Below are positions 16,739 to 24,138 of a DNA stretch of 64,000 nucleotides, in pieces. Within the stretch, counting starts at the first letter, position 1. Every line of letters starts with the position of its first letter. The stretch lies in contig NZ_JACCCC010000001.1 in NCBI RefSeq assembly GCF_013408795.1, positions 1,302,001 to 1,366,000 of the forward strand, written 5' to 3'. The position numbers were made by a program, and so were the translations under genes. Origin of the DNA: Spinactinospora alkalitolerans (GTDB taxonomy: Bacteria > Actinomycetota > Actinomycetes > Streptosporangiales > Streptosporangiaceae). The notes beneath the pieces were generated by a model, which had not been told where the DNA came from, ran no database searches, and worked only from the letters and a program-made list of their open reading frames with translations.

Positions 16739-17646
16739 TTCTCCACCCCTCTGTCGATGCCGATCGAGGCCCGGGAGAGCCCGTCGGTGATGAGGTTGGC
16801 CCCGATGGTCAGCACCGCGACCGCGGCCACGGGCAGGGCCACCGCCCACGGCTGCACCGTGATGGCGATCCGGTTCTCGTTGATCATCAGGCCCCAGTCG
16901 GCCGTCGGCGGCTGCAGGCCCATGCCGAGGAAGCCCAGGACGGCGACCACGCCGATCGAGTAGGTCAGCCGCAGCCCCAGCTCCACCAGCAGCGGGCTGG
17001 TGATGTTGGGCAGGATCTCGCGGACCATGATCTTCCACCGGGGCACGCCGATGGCCTCGGCGGACTTGATGAAGTCCTGTTCGATCACCCGCAGCGTCGC
17101 CTCGCGGATGACGCGGGCGACCCGGGGCACATGCGTGACCCCGACGATCAGCACGATCAGCCACACCCGGGGGCCGATGACGGACATCACCAGCAGCGCC
17201 GCGATGAGCTGGGGGAAAGCCAGGACGATGTCGTTGAGGCGCATGATCAGCTCGTCGGGCCAGCCGCGCCGGTAGCCTGCCACGATGCCCAGGACCGTTC
17301 CCGCGGCGACGCCGCCGAGCGCGGCCGACCCGGCCAGCAGGAGCAGGGTGTAGCCGCCGTTGAGGAAGCGGCTGAGCACGTCGCGGCCGAGCTGGTCGGT
17401 GCCGAACAGGACGCCTTCCGCGCTGGTCACGTAGGGTTCGCCGACGAACTCCGTGGGGGTGTGCGGGCTGATGAAGGGGCCGAGGACCGCGATCGCCACG
17501 ATCAGCCCGGCCAGGACCACGCCGACCTTGGTGCGGCCGTAGCGCCACGCGGTCCGGAACAGGCCGGCGCGGCGCCGCTTCGGCGCGGCCGCGGCGGGTG
17601 CGGCGGCGCTGTCGACCGGGGGGCCGGCCTCCGTCGTCGTACTCAT
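16735..17646 (-). CDS. dppC: Peptide ABC transporter permease, DppC type
   Basis: A 303-aa inner-membrane permease with a cytoplasmic N-terminus of about 45 residues and about six transmembrane helices. The N-terminal DppC/OppC signature LFGTDQLGRDVLSRFLNG is present, and the EAA loop that docks on the ATPase is visible as SAEAIGVPRWKIMVREILPN. It starts with ATG at 17646, overlapping the stop of dppB by ATGA, and its own stop overlaps the ATPase start, so all three cytoplasm-facing components are translationally coupled. Confidence 0.93.
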   Translation of the reverse strand: MSTTTEAGPPVDSAAAPAAAAPKRRRAGLFRTAWRYGRTKVGVVLAGLIVAIAVLGPFISPHTPTEFVGEPYVTSAEGVLFGTDQLGRDVLSRFLNGGYTLLLLAGSAALGGVAAGTVLGIVAGYRRGWPDELIMRLNDIVLAFPQLIAALLVMSVIGPRVWLIVLIVGVTHVPRVARVIREATLRVIEQDFIKSAEAIGVPRWKIMVREILPNITSPLLVELGLRLTYSIGVVAVLGFLGMGLQPPTADWGLMINENRIAITVQPWAVALPVAAVAVLTIGANLITDGLSRASIGIDRGVEK

Positions 17647-18593
17647 CGTGCGGACACCCTCACCTTCGGGTTCGCGGCCAGACCCACGATGTCGGCCAGC
17701 AGGTTGACCACGATGTAGACACCGGCGATCAGCAGCACCACGGCCTGGATCACGGGCAGGTCCCTGGTGGTGATCGCGTCCATCAGCGCCAGGCCGATGC
17801 CGGGGAAGCGGAACAGGTATTCGATGGCGACCACGCCGCCGGCCAGCCAGGCCAACTGCAGCGCGATGACCTGGGCCACCGGGCCGATCGCGTTGGGGGC
17901 CGCGTGCCGCCAGATCACGGTGCGCTCCGGCAGCCCCTTCAACCGTGCCTGCTGCACGTACTCGCTCTCCAGGACCTCGATCATGGAGGCGCGCATCATG
18001 CGCACGATCGGCGGGCTGACCGCCAGAGCGAGGGTGAGCACGGGCAGCACCAGTTGGTCCGGGTACTGCCACACCGCGCCGGCCCCGCCGCCGAAGACCG
18101 GGGGGAACAGCCGCAGCCAGCCGGTCGAGAAGACCAGGATGAGCACGATGCCGACGGCGAACTCCGGCAGGGAGGCCAGGATGAGCGTGCCCATGGACGT
18201 GGCGTGGTCCGTCCCCTTGTCGCGGCGCAGGGCGCTGTAGGCGCCGAGCGCGAGCGCGACGGGGGTGGCGATGATCGCGGCGAAGCCCATCAGCCACAGC
18301 GAGTTGGAGACGCGCGGCGCCAGGTACTCGCCGACCGGCAGGCCGGCGGCGAAGGACTGACCGAAGTCGAGGGTCGCGACGCCGGCGAGCCACTTGCCGT
18401 ACTGGACGACCAGCGGATCGTAGAGGTGGAGCTGCTCGCGCATGGCGTCGAGCCGCTCCGGGGTCGCCTCGCGGCCGAGGATGGCGCGGGCCGCGTCGCC
18501 GGGCAGGGTCTGGGTCGCCAGGAAGACGACGACGGAGACCGCGAACAGGGTGATCAGCCCGAACAGCAGGCGGTTGAGGATCAGACGTGTCAT
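17643..18593 (-). CDS. dppB: Peptide ABC transporter permease, DppB type
   Basis: A 316-aa permease with six predicted membrane helices. The first is RLLFGLITLFAVSVVVFLA, and the family's periplasmic segment LPGDAARAILG follows. The EAA motif is EYVQQARLKGLPERTVIWRH, and the C-terminal FPGIGLALMDAITTRD is typical of DppB/OppB. It begins 40 bases after the binding-protein gene and overlaps dppC. Peptide or nickel transport are both possible for this family; the binding protein does not settle the ligand. Confidence 0.93.
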   Translation of the reverse strand: MTRLILNRLLFGLITLFAVSVVVFLATQTLPGDAARAILGREATPERLDAMREQLHLYDPLVVQYGKWLAGVATLDFGQSFAAGLPVGEYLAPRVSNSLWLMGFAAIIATPVALALGAYSALRRDKGTDHATSMGTLILASLPEFAVGIVLILVFSTGWLRLFPPVFGGGAGAVWQYPDQLVLPVLTLALAVSPPIVRMMRASMIEVLESEYVQQARLKGLPERTVIWRHAAPNAIGPVAQVIALQLAWLAGGVVAIEYLFRFPGIGLALMDAITTRDLPVIQAVVLLIAGVYIVVNLLADIVGLAANPKVRVSAR

Positions 18594-18633
18594 GTGCGGT
18601 GGCCTTCTGGTGCGTGGGGCGGGTTCACGGATG

Positions 18634-20256
18634 TCACTTCGTCTCGAACCACACCCCGCGGAAGCGGTAGCCCGTCAGCGGGTGGCCGGTCACCGACGGC
18701 TCGAAGCCCTTGACGTTGGCGTTGTAGCCGTCGATCACGGTCGTGAAGCCCCACACGATGTAGCCGCCGCGCTCGTACTCGATCTCCTGCGCGCTGTGCA
18801 GCAGTTCGGCGCGCTCGTCGTCGTCGACGGTGGCCTGGGCCTCCTTGACGAGGTCGATCCACTCCTCGTCGGCCCAGTGCGTCTCGTTGAACGGCGCGTC
18901 GGGCAGGCTGCCCTGGGCGGCCTGGGAGACGTAGTTGCGGGTGCCCCAGAAGTCCTGGGCGAAGTCCCACTTCAGGTAGTTGTCGCCGTAGAACTCCTCC
19001 GAGGTCACCCTGCGCAGGTTCACGGTGACGCCGGCGGCCTTGGCCTGCTCGGCGAAGACCTGCGCGGCCTCGACGACCCCGGCGTTGATCGGGCCGGTGA
19101 CGAGCTCGACCTCCAGGCCGTCCCCGTGGCCGGCCTCCGCCAGCAGCCGCTTGGCCTCCTCGATGTCCTGCTCGCGCTGGGGGAGGTCGTCGGCGTAGGC
19201 CGGGTCGAAGCGGGCGTAGAGGTCGTTGCCGATGGAGCCGTAGCCCGACAGCGCCTGGTCGATCATCTGCTGCCGGTCCACGATGAGCCGGAACGCCTGG
19301 CGGACGCGCACGTCGTCGAAGGGTTCGCTGTCCACCCGCATGGTGAACGGCAGCCACTGGCCGCTCTCGGACTCCAGGACGGCGAGGTGGTCGTAGGCGT
19401 CGACGACCTTGACCTGGCTGTGCGGCAGTTGGCTGATGGCCTCGACCTGGCCGCCGAGCAGCGCGTTGACGCGCGCGGTGTCGTCGGGGAAGTTGATGAT
19501 CTCCAGCTCGTCGACGAAGGGCTCGCCCTCGCGCCAGTACTCGTCGAAGCGGGTGAACAGGCTGCGCACGCCGGCGGTGAAGTCCTGGTACTTGAACGGG
19601 CCGGATCCCACGGGGGCCGCCGGGTCGTAGTCCTGCGGCACGATCCCGCTGTAGTACTCGGCGAGGACGTCGAGCAGGTTGACGGTGGCCTCGGTGAACG
19701 GGACCTTGACCGTGCGCTCGTCGACGGCCTCGATGCCGTCCCGGTCCAGCGTGGCGAAGCCGGCCGCGCCGGTCTTGGGGTCGTCGGGGTCGGTGATGCG
19801 GCGCAGTGAGAAGGCCACGTCGGCGGCTGTGATGTCCCTGCCGTCGTGGAACTTCACGCCCTCCCTGAGCACGACCGTCCACACCGTCGCCTCGGCGTTG
19901 GGCTCGATGGACTCGGCCAGCGCCATCTCGATCGCGTAGTCGGTGCCGAAGGCGCAGAGCGTGTCGTAGAGGTTGAAGACCCGCGCGATGTCGGTGTTGT
20001 CGACCGCGATGTGGGCGTCGATGCTGTCGGCCGCGGAGCCCCCGGCGATGCCGATGCGCAGCCGGCCGCCGCGCCGGGGGTCGTCGTAGTCCTGCTGGCG
20101 CACGTAGGCGTCGGGGTTGGCGGCCGAACCGCACGCGACGAGGGCCGGGGCGACGACCGCGCCGGCCGCACCGAACCTGAGCACGTCGCGGCGGGTCGTG
20201 CCGTGGGCGGGAGCGCTCCTCGGATCGCGATCGGGCTTCCGCGGTAACGATGGCAC
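18634..20256 (-). CDS. dppA: Peptide ABC transporter substrate-binding lipoprotein (SBP_bac_5)
   Basis: A 540-aa family 5 extracellular binding protein that supplies the DppBCDF importer. The N-terminus has a twin arginine (TTRRDVLRFG), a hydrophobic stretch and a lipobox ending VACG, so it is probably a Tat-exported lipoprotein. Internal family motifs include REGVKFHDGRDITAADVAFSL and PVGSGPFKYQ. I chose GTG 20256 because AAGAGGTGT lies a few bases upstream and the signal peptide then has normal length. The ligand is not evident; oligopeptides are the default for the family. Confidence 0.93.
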   Translation of the reverse strand: MPSLPRKPDRDPRSAPAHGTTRRDVLRFGAAGAVVAPALVACGSAANPDAYVRQQDYDDPRRGGRLRIGIAGGSAADSIDAHIAVDNTDIARVFNLYDTLCAFGTDYAIEMALAESIEPNAEATVWTVVLREGVKFHDGRDITAADVAFSLRRITDPDDPKTGAAGFATLDRDGIEAVDERTVKVPFTEATVNLLDVLAEYYSGIVPQDYDPAAPVGSGPFKYQDFTAGVRSLFTRFDEYWREGEPFVDELEIINFPDDTARVNALLGGQVEAISQLPHSQVKVVDAYDHLAVLESESGQWLPFTMRVDSEPFDDVRVRQAFRLIVDRQQMIDQALSGYGSIGNDLYARFDPAYADDLPQREQDIEEAKRLLAEAGHGDGLEVELVTGPINAGVVEAAQVFAEQAKAAGVTVNLRRVTSEEFYGDNYLKWDFAQDFWGTRNYVSQAAQGSLPDAPFNETHWADEEWIDLVKEAQATVDDDERAELLHSAQEIEYERGGYIVWGFTTVIDGYNANVKGFEPSVTGHPLTGYRFRGVWFETK

Positions 20257-20805
20257 GACACACCTCTTCGGCTTTTGCTCCGGGGGCCGGTCAGGGGAGG
20301 GCGATCCGCCCGGCCGTGCGCGGCCGCCGCGTGCGAAGCGTTCCCGAGCCCGTCCTTCCCGAATGAGGACCAACAAGGATTGAGGAACCGGACGCGCCCT
20401 CAGGGCGCGCACCGGCGGAACCGATGGTCCTCAGCTCGCTTTCCCAGGTCAAACCGTGATGAGTCGGTTACTTTGGGTATTTGTGCCGGACTCGGCCGGG
20501 TGCGGCGGGCGCCGGCCCCCGAGGAGGCGGGGACCCCGGTCTCACTGGGGAAACCCGCCCGTGCCGCCGCGTCGAGGCGTTGCTTTTTTCGCAACGCGGA
20601 GGTGCGGCGATCCCCGCGCCGCACCCGGTTTTCCCGGACTTCGCGGCGGTGCGGTTGTGATGCAATCGATGCCATCGGGTGGCTGAACTGTGTTTTTACT
20701 GCGTGTTTTGCCCTTTTCGTCCCTTTTGTCGGAGTCTTGGGCCGGCCGCGGTGCTCGACTCGCACGGCCCGGGCATCGGGAGGGCCGGCCCGCGGGAGCC
20801 GTCGG
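20257..20805. other. Intergenic region, dppA promoter side
   Basis: A 549-base gap without a recognisable gene. It holds the dppA promoter on the minus strand, a short hairpin CGCGCCCT-C-AGGGCGCG at 20393-20409, and the poly-T-loop hairpin listed separately. Open frames here look random. Confidence 0.5.
20565..20609. other. Interrupted hairpin with a poly-T loop
   Basis: The inner stem GCGTTGC/GCAACGC (20577-20583 and 20591-20597) closes a TTTTTTC loop. An outer stem CGCCGC/GCGGCG (20565-20570 and 20604-20609) is separated by symmetric 6-base internal loops. It could be a terminator for the CooC-like gene on the minus strand or a leader structure. Confidence 0.5.
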
Positions 20806-21780
20806 TCACGGGGCGACCGGTCGCCCCGTCAGAGCCTGCGGTCCCATGACGAACTCCGGGTCCACCTGCGCGCCCAGGTCCGCTCCGGTGGCGTCATCGG
20901 CCCACGCCCGCGCGTTGCGGAGGTGGAACTCCACGCTCTGGCGGGTGAACTTCGCCCAGTCCTTGACGGTGCCGTCGACGGTGTCGCGCATCCGGGCCAG
21001 CGCCTTGACGCTGTCCTCCTCCAGTTCGCCGAAGTCGGGGTGGCGGCCCTTCTCCATCGCCCGCACGAACGCCGACTGCCCCAGGCAGACGTCGAGGGCC
21101 TCGCCGACGTGCTCGCGCAGGAACTCCACGTCGTCGGGGCCCTGGACCTTGTTGCCGATGACCTTGATGGTGACGCCGTGGTCCCGGGCGTACTCGGCGT
21201 ACTGCCGGTAGACGCCGACCCCGCGCAGCGTCGGCTCGGCCACCAGGAAGGTGACGTCGAAGCGGGTGAACAGGCCCGAGGCGAAGGAGTCGGCGCCGGC
21301 GGTCATGTCGACCACGACGTACTCGCCCGGCCCGTCGACCAGATGGTTCAGGTAGAGCTCGGCCGCGCCCACCTTGGAGTGGTAGCAGGCCACGCCGAGG
21401 TCGTCCTCGCCGAACGGGCCGGTGAGCATCAGGGTCGCCCCGTCGGTCCGGTGGCCGAAACGCCGGTGGATCGGGTTGTCGGGGGAGAGGTCCAGCAGCC
21501 GCGACCCGCGGCCGGGCGGCGTCGTCTTGACCATCTCTCCCGCCGAGGCGATGCGCGGGTTGTCGCCGCGCAGCACCTCCTTGATCTCGTCGATGTGCGA
21601 GCCGAGCGGTGCGACGCCGGCGAGCTCGGAGGGCGGCACGCCCAGGGCGGCCCCCAGGTGCTGGTTGATGTCGGCGTCGATCGCCACGGCGGGGAGGCCT
21701 GCTCCCGCGAGGTACCGGGTGAACAGGGCCGACAGGGTGGTCTTACCGCTGCCGCCCTTGCCTGCGAACGCGATCTTCAC
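20806..21780 (-). CDS. CooC/MinD-type P-loop ATPase
   Basis: A 324-aa SIMIBI-class ATPase. The deviant Walker A motif is at the N-terminus ([12 protein letters not shown], residues 8 on), followed by VAIDADINQHLG and the Walker B-like YVVVDMTAGADSF. This subgroup includes CooC, which helps insert nickel into CO dehydrogenase, and related metallochaperone ATPases. No nickel CO dehydrogenase is nearby, and the molybdenum Cox-like enzyme in this window does not need CooC, so the client is unknown. The upstream region carries a Fur/Zur-like box, which would fit a metal-linked role (inference). It is divergent from the RsbW-like gene. Confidence 0.8.
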   Translation of the reverse strand: MKIAFAGKGGSGKTTLSALFTRYLAGAGLPAVAIDADINQHLGAALGVPPSELAGVAPLGSHIDEIKEVLRGDNPRIASAGEMVKTTPPGRGSRLLDLSPDNPIHRRFGHRTDGATLMLTGPFGEDDLGVACYHSKVGAAELYLNHLVDGPGEYVVVDMTAGADSFASGLFTRFDVTFLVAEPTLRGVGVYRQYAEYARDHGVTIKVIGNKVQGPDDVEFLREHVGEALDVCLGQSAFVRAMEKGRHPDFGELEEDSVKALARMRDTVDGTVKDWAKFTRQSVEFHLRNARAWADDATGADLGAQVDPEFVMGPQALTGRPVAP

Positions 21781-21854
21781 GAGTAGTCTTGCCTTTCACG
21801 ACGACGGTCGGTTCCCGCGGCGGCCGAGGTCGCCCTCGGGTCGCCGATATGACA

Positions 21855-21867
21855 GAAAATGATTATC
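21855..21867 (-). promoter_or_regulatory. Fur/Zur-like pseudo-palindrome
   Basis: GAAAATGATTATC is a 6-1-6 inverted repeat with one mismatch, strikingly AT-rich in this genome and similar in form to actinobacterial Zur/Fur boxes. It lies 75-87 bases upstream of the CooC-like start codon. It is a sequence match only. Confidence 0.4.
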
Positions 21868-22209
21868 GTTGCTGAGGCGTGGTGTGTACGGCATTTCCCC
21901 GGATCCGTGTGCCGGATGTGGGATCACCCACGGCGCGGCGCGGCCGCCGGAGCGGGCCCGTGCCGCCGCTCCGCCGTCCGTTGCCGCAAAACTTGCAGGT
22001 CGGGGAGGTTTCGGTGGCGCGTGGCCGGTTTCCTTTGTCGTATCGCGAGACGACACATGGCCGCGTTTTGTGGGGTACGCGAGATAGCGGTCCCCTCGGT
22101 GTGCTGTGCTGTGCATGGTGCGCTGTTGTCTAGGGTGATGGCCGTCGCGGTCTGACGGGTAGGGCTCGGGTGGCAGGTGCTATCGGGTGCTGATGGGAGT
22201 GATACGGGG

Positions 22210-22695
22210 ATGAGCGAATCGCAGCGACTTCAGGAATGCGCCGCTGCTGACCCGTTCGACGCCCCCGCCCTGGACACGGACGAGCTTCTCGGGACCGCCA
22301 CCGATCACACCGTGTGGAGCTGCGTCGGCAACCTCACCGCGGTGCGCTCGATCCGCGCCAGGGTGCGCGAGTTCCTGGAGCGGACCGGCCACCCCGGATC
22401 GGTTCAGGACGACGCCGAGCTCGCGGTCAGCGAACTCGCGACGAACGCGCTGCTGCACTCCCGGTCCGGTCAGATCGGCGGCGTGATGACGCTGTTCATC
22501 CGGACCGACCAGGACTGCGTCAGGATCGCGGTGGCCGACCAGGGGGAGAAGACCACCGAGACGGCCGAAGGCGGGGCGCTGCGCGAGGACGGCGAGGACT
22601 ACGGGCGGGGCAAGCTCATCATCGAGAACTGCACGTCCCGCAGCGGGGAGTACTGGACCGACGCCACCCACGTCGCCTGGTTCGAGATCGACTGA
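22210..22695 (+). CDS. RsbW-like anti-sigma factor / HATPase kinase
   Basis: A 161-aa GHKL ATPase of the type that controls sigma factors or anti-anti-sigma partners. The N box is AELAVSELATNALLHSRSG, the G1 box is VADQGEKTT and the G2 region is DYGRGKLIIENC. ATG 22210 is preferred over an upstream in-frame start because GGGG precedes it and the shorter product fits the family. Proteins like this are highly duplicated in Streptomyces relatives. No sigma factor or STAS-domain partner is adjacent, so the partner is unknown. Confidence 0.85.
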   Translation: MSESQRLQECAAADPFDAPALDTDELLGTATDHTVWSCVGNLTAVRSIRARVREFLERTGHPGSVQDDAELAVSELATNALLHSRSGQIGGVMTLFIRTDQDCVRIAVADQGEKTTETAEGGALREDGEDYGRGKLIIENCTSRSGEYWTDATHVAWFEID

Positions 22696-22753
22696 TTCGG
22701 GCCGGGCGCGGGACCCCGCGGCGCGCGGGCCGCGCCGCTGGGGCCGACCGGGT

Positions 22754-23614
22754 TCAGGCGGGAACGCCGATGCGCCGGGGAACCGGGCGGCCCCGGACCG
22801 TCGCGCCGAAACCGGCCAGGACCCGCCGCCCGCCCTCTTCGTCGTCGAGGGCGACGGCGACCACGGAAGCGCCGTTCCACAGCGCGACGGCGGCCAGCGC
22901 GGCACGGTCGGACTCGGCCATGCCGTTCTCGACCGCGACGACGTCGGAGCCGGTGACGCCGAGCTCGTCGCCCAGTCGGTGGAAGCGGCCGAGCAGATCG
23001 GCGTGGGAGTGCAGGGCCGTGCGCACGCCCCGGCCGGAGCAGGGAGCGTAGCTCAGCACGCCGCTGCCGGACCGGCCGCGCGGGGGGACCGGGGCGGCGC
23101 CGCCGGGGGAGGGGAGCAGCAGTTCGTCGAACGGAGTCGTCTCCGGGGCGCCGCCGAACGCGACGACCTGGCGCACCCTGGACCGCTCCGCGAGCTCCAG
23201 CGCGACGTCGGCCAGCGCCGCGGTCACCACGATCAGCCGGGTGTCCGTCTCGACCAGCACATCGATCAGCGTCTCCAGGTCGGAGGCGAGTTCCAGCGGC
23301 AGCGCGACGCCGCCCGCGGCCATCGCCGCGTACACGGCCGTGAGCCGGGCGGTGCCGACCGGGGCCAGGATCCCCACCGTGTCATCGGGGCGTATGCCGC
23401 GGCGGCCGAGCCCGGACGCGGCGCGCTCGACGGTGCCGGCGAATTCGACGGCGCCGATCCGCCCGCCGAGGGAGTCGGCGACGAAGGAGCGCCGGTCGCG
23501 GCGTCTCAGCCGTTCGAGCAGTCCGCCGGTGAGCGATCCGGCGGGGGACGCGCGGGCATCGGGGGGAACGGGCCGTTCCGCGCGAGAGGAGCCGGATGGC
23601 CGGTCAACCTCCAT
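22754..23614 (-). CDS. Half-size adenylate-forming (ANL) domain protein
   Basis: A 286-aa protein resembling only the N-terminal part of acyl-CoA synthetases and adenylation domains (which are normally about 500 aa). The region GRRGIRPDDTVGILAPVGTA followed by AVYAAMAAGGVALPLELASD is typical. Where the phosphate-binding A3 motif YTSGTTGRPKGV should lie, the protein has LSYAPCSGRGVRTALHSHADL, so the P-loop is degenerate. The catalytic hinge and C-terminal lysine domain are absent, and I see no continuation in other frames. It may be a decayed gene or a non-catalytic ligand-binding protein. Confidence 0.65.
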   Translation of the reverse strand: MEVDRPSGSSRAERPVPPDARASPAGSLTGGLLERLRRRDRRSFVADSLGGRIGAVEFAGTVERAASGLGRRGIRPDDTVGILAPVGTARLTAVYAAMAAGGVALPLELASDLETLIDVLVETDTRLIVVTAALADVALELAERSRVRQVVAFGGAPETTPFDELLLPSPGGAAPVPPRGRSGSGVLSYAPCSGRGVRTALHSHADLLGRFHRLGDELGVTGSDVVAVENGMAESDRAALAAVALWNGASVVAVALDDEEGGRRVLAGFGATVRGRPVPRRIGVPA

Positions 23615-23979
23615 GCGTCCCCTCCATATGGTCGCCAGGTCTGCGTGGCCGGAGGGGATCGCCGACCGGGCTCGTCACGCCCCCTCCACGTGGCGAGCCC
23701 GGGAGCGCCGTGCCGTTGACGCCGCGGATGCCTCCCCTCAAAGGCACCCGCGGCCGCACGGTTCCCAGCGATGTCGTGGATGATCGGCGATCGTCTGCTC
23801 CATCGCCCCCGTGTTCACGGAGCAAGGCGCCGGCCGATCGACCGGTCCGCGTCCGCAGCGGTCCACGACGCCCCGGGGACTTGCGTCCCAGGACGCATGA
23901 ACCGGTTCCATTCCGATGCCGCCGAGCGGAGTCGGATGAACGGGTTCACGGATAAGAGATTAGCGTTTTCCTGAGCGTT

Positions 23980-24038
23980 TGCACATGCATCCACGTGTGC
24001 AGCTGCATATGTAGATTTGTCCCCGCTCGGTATGTAGA
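23980..24038. promoter_or_regulatory. Cluster of candidate operator repeats
   Basis: An AT-richer island in the 524-base gap 23615-24138. It contains the inverted repeat TGCACA/TGTGCA (23980-23985 and 23996-24001) and the direct repeat TATGTAGA at 24008-24015 and 24031-24038, 23 bases apart, close to two helical turns. The rest of the gap shows no gene. Confidence 0.35.
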
Positions 24039-24138
24039 CAGCGTTCCAGCAGGTCACAAGGGTTTTGATGCGGTGGGTCCGCCAGGGTGCACAGCGGGCC
24101 GTGGCCGTCCGGCCGCCGAGGAGACGGGCGAAGTACGG

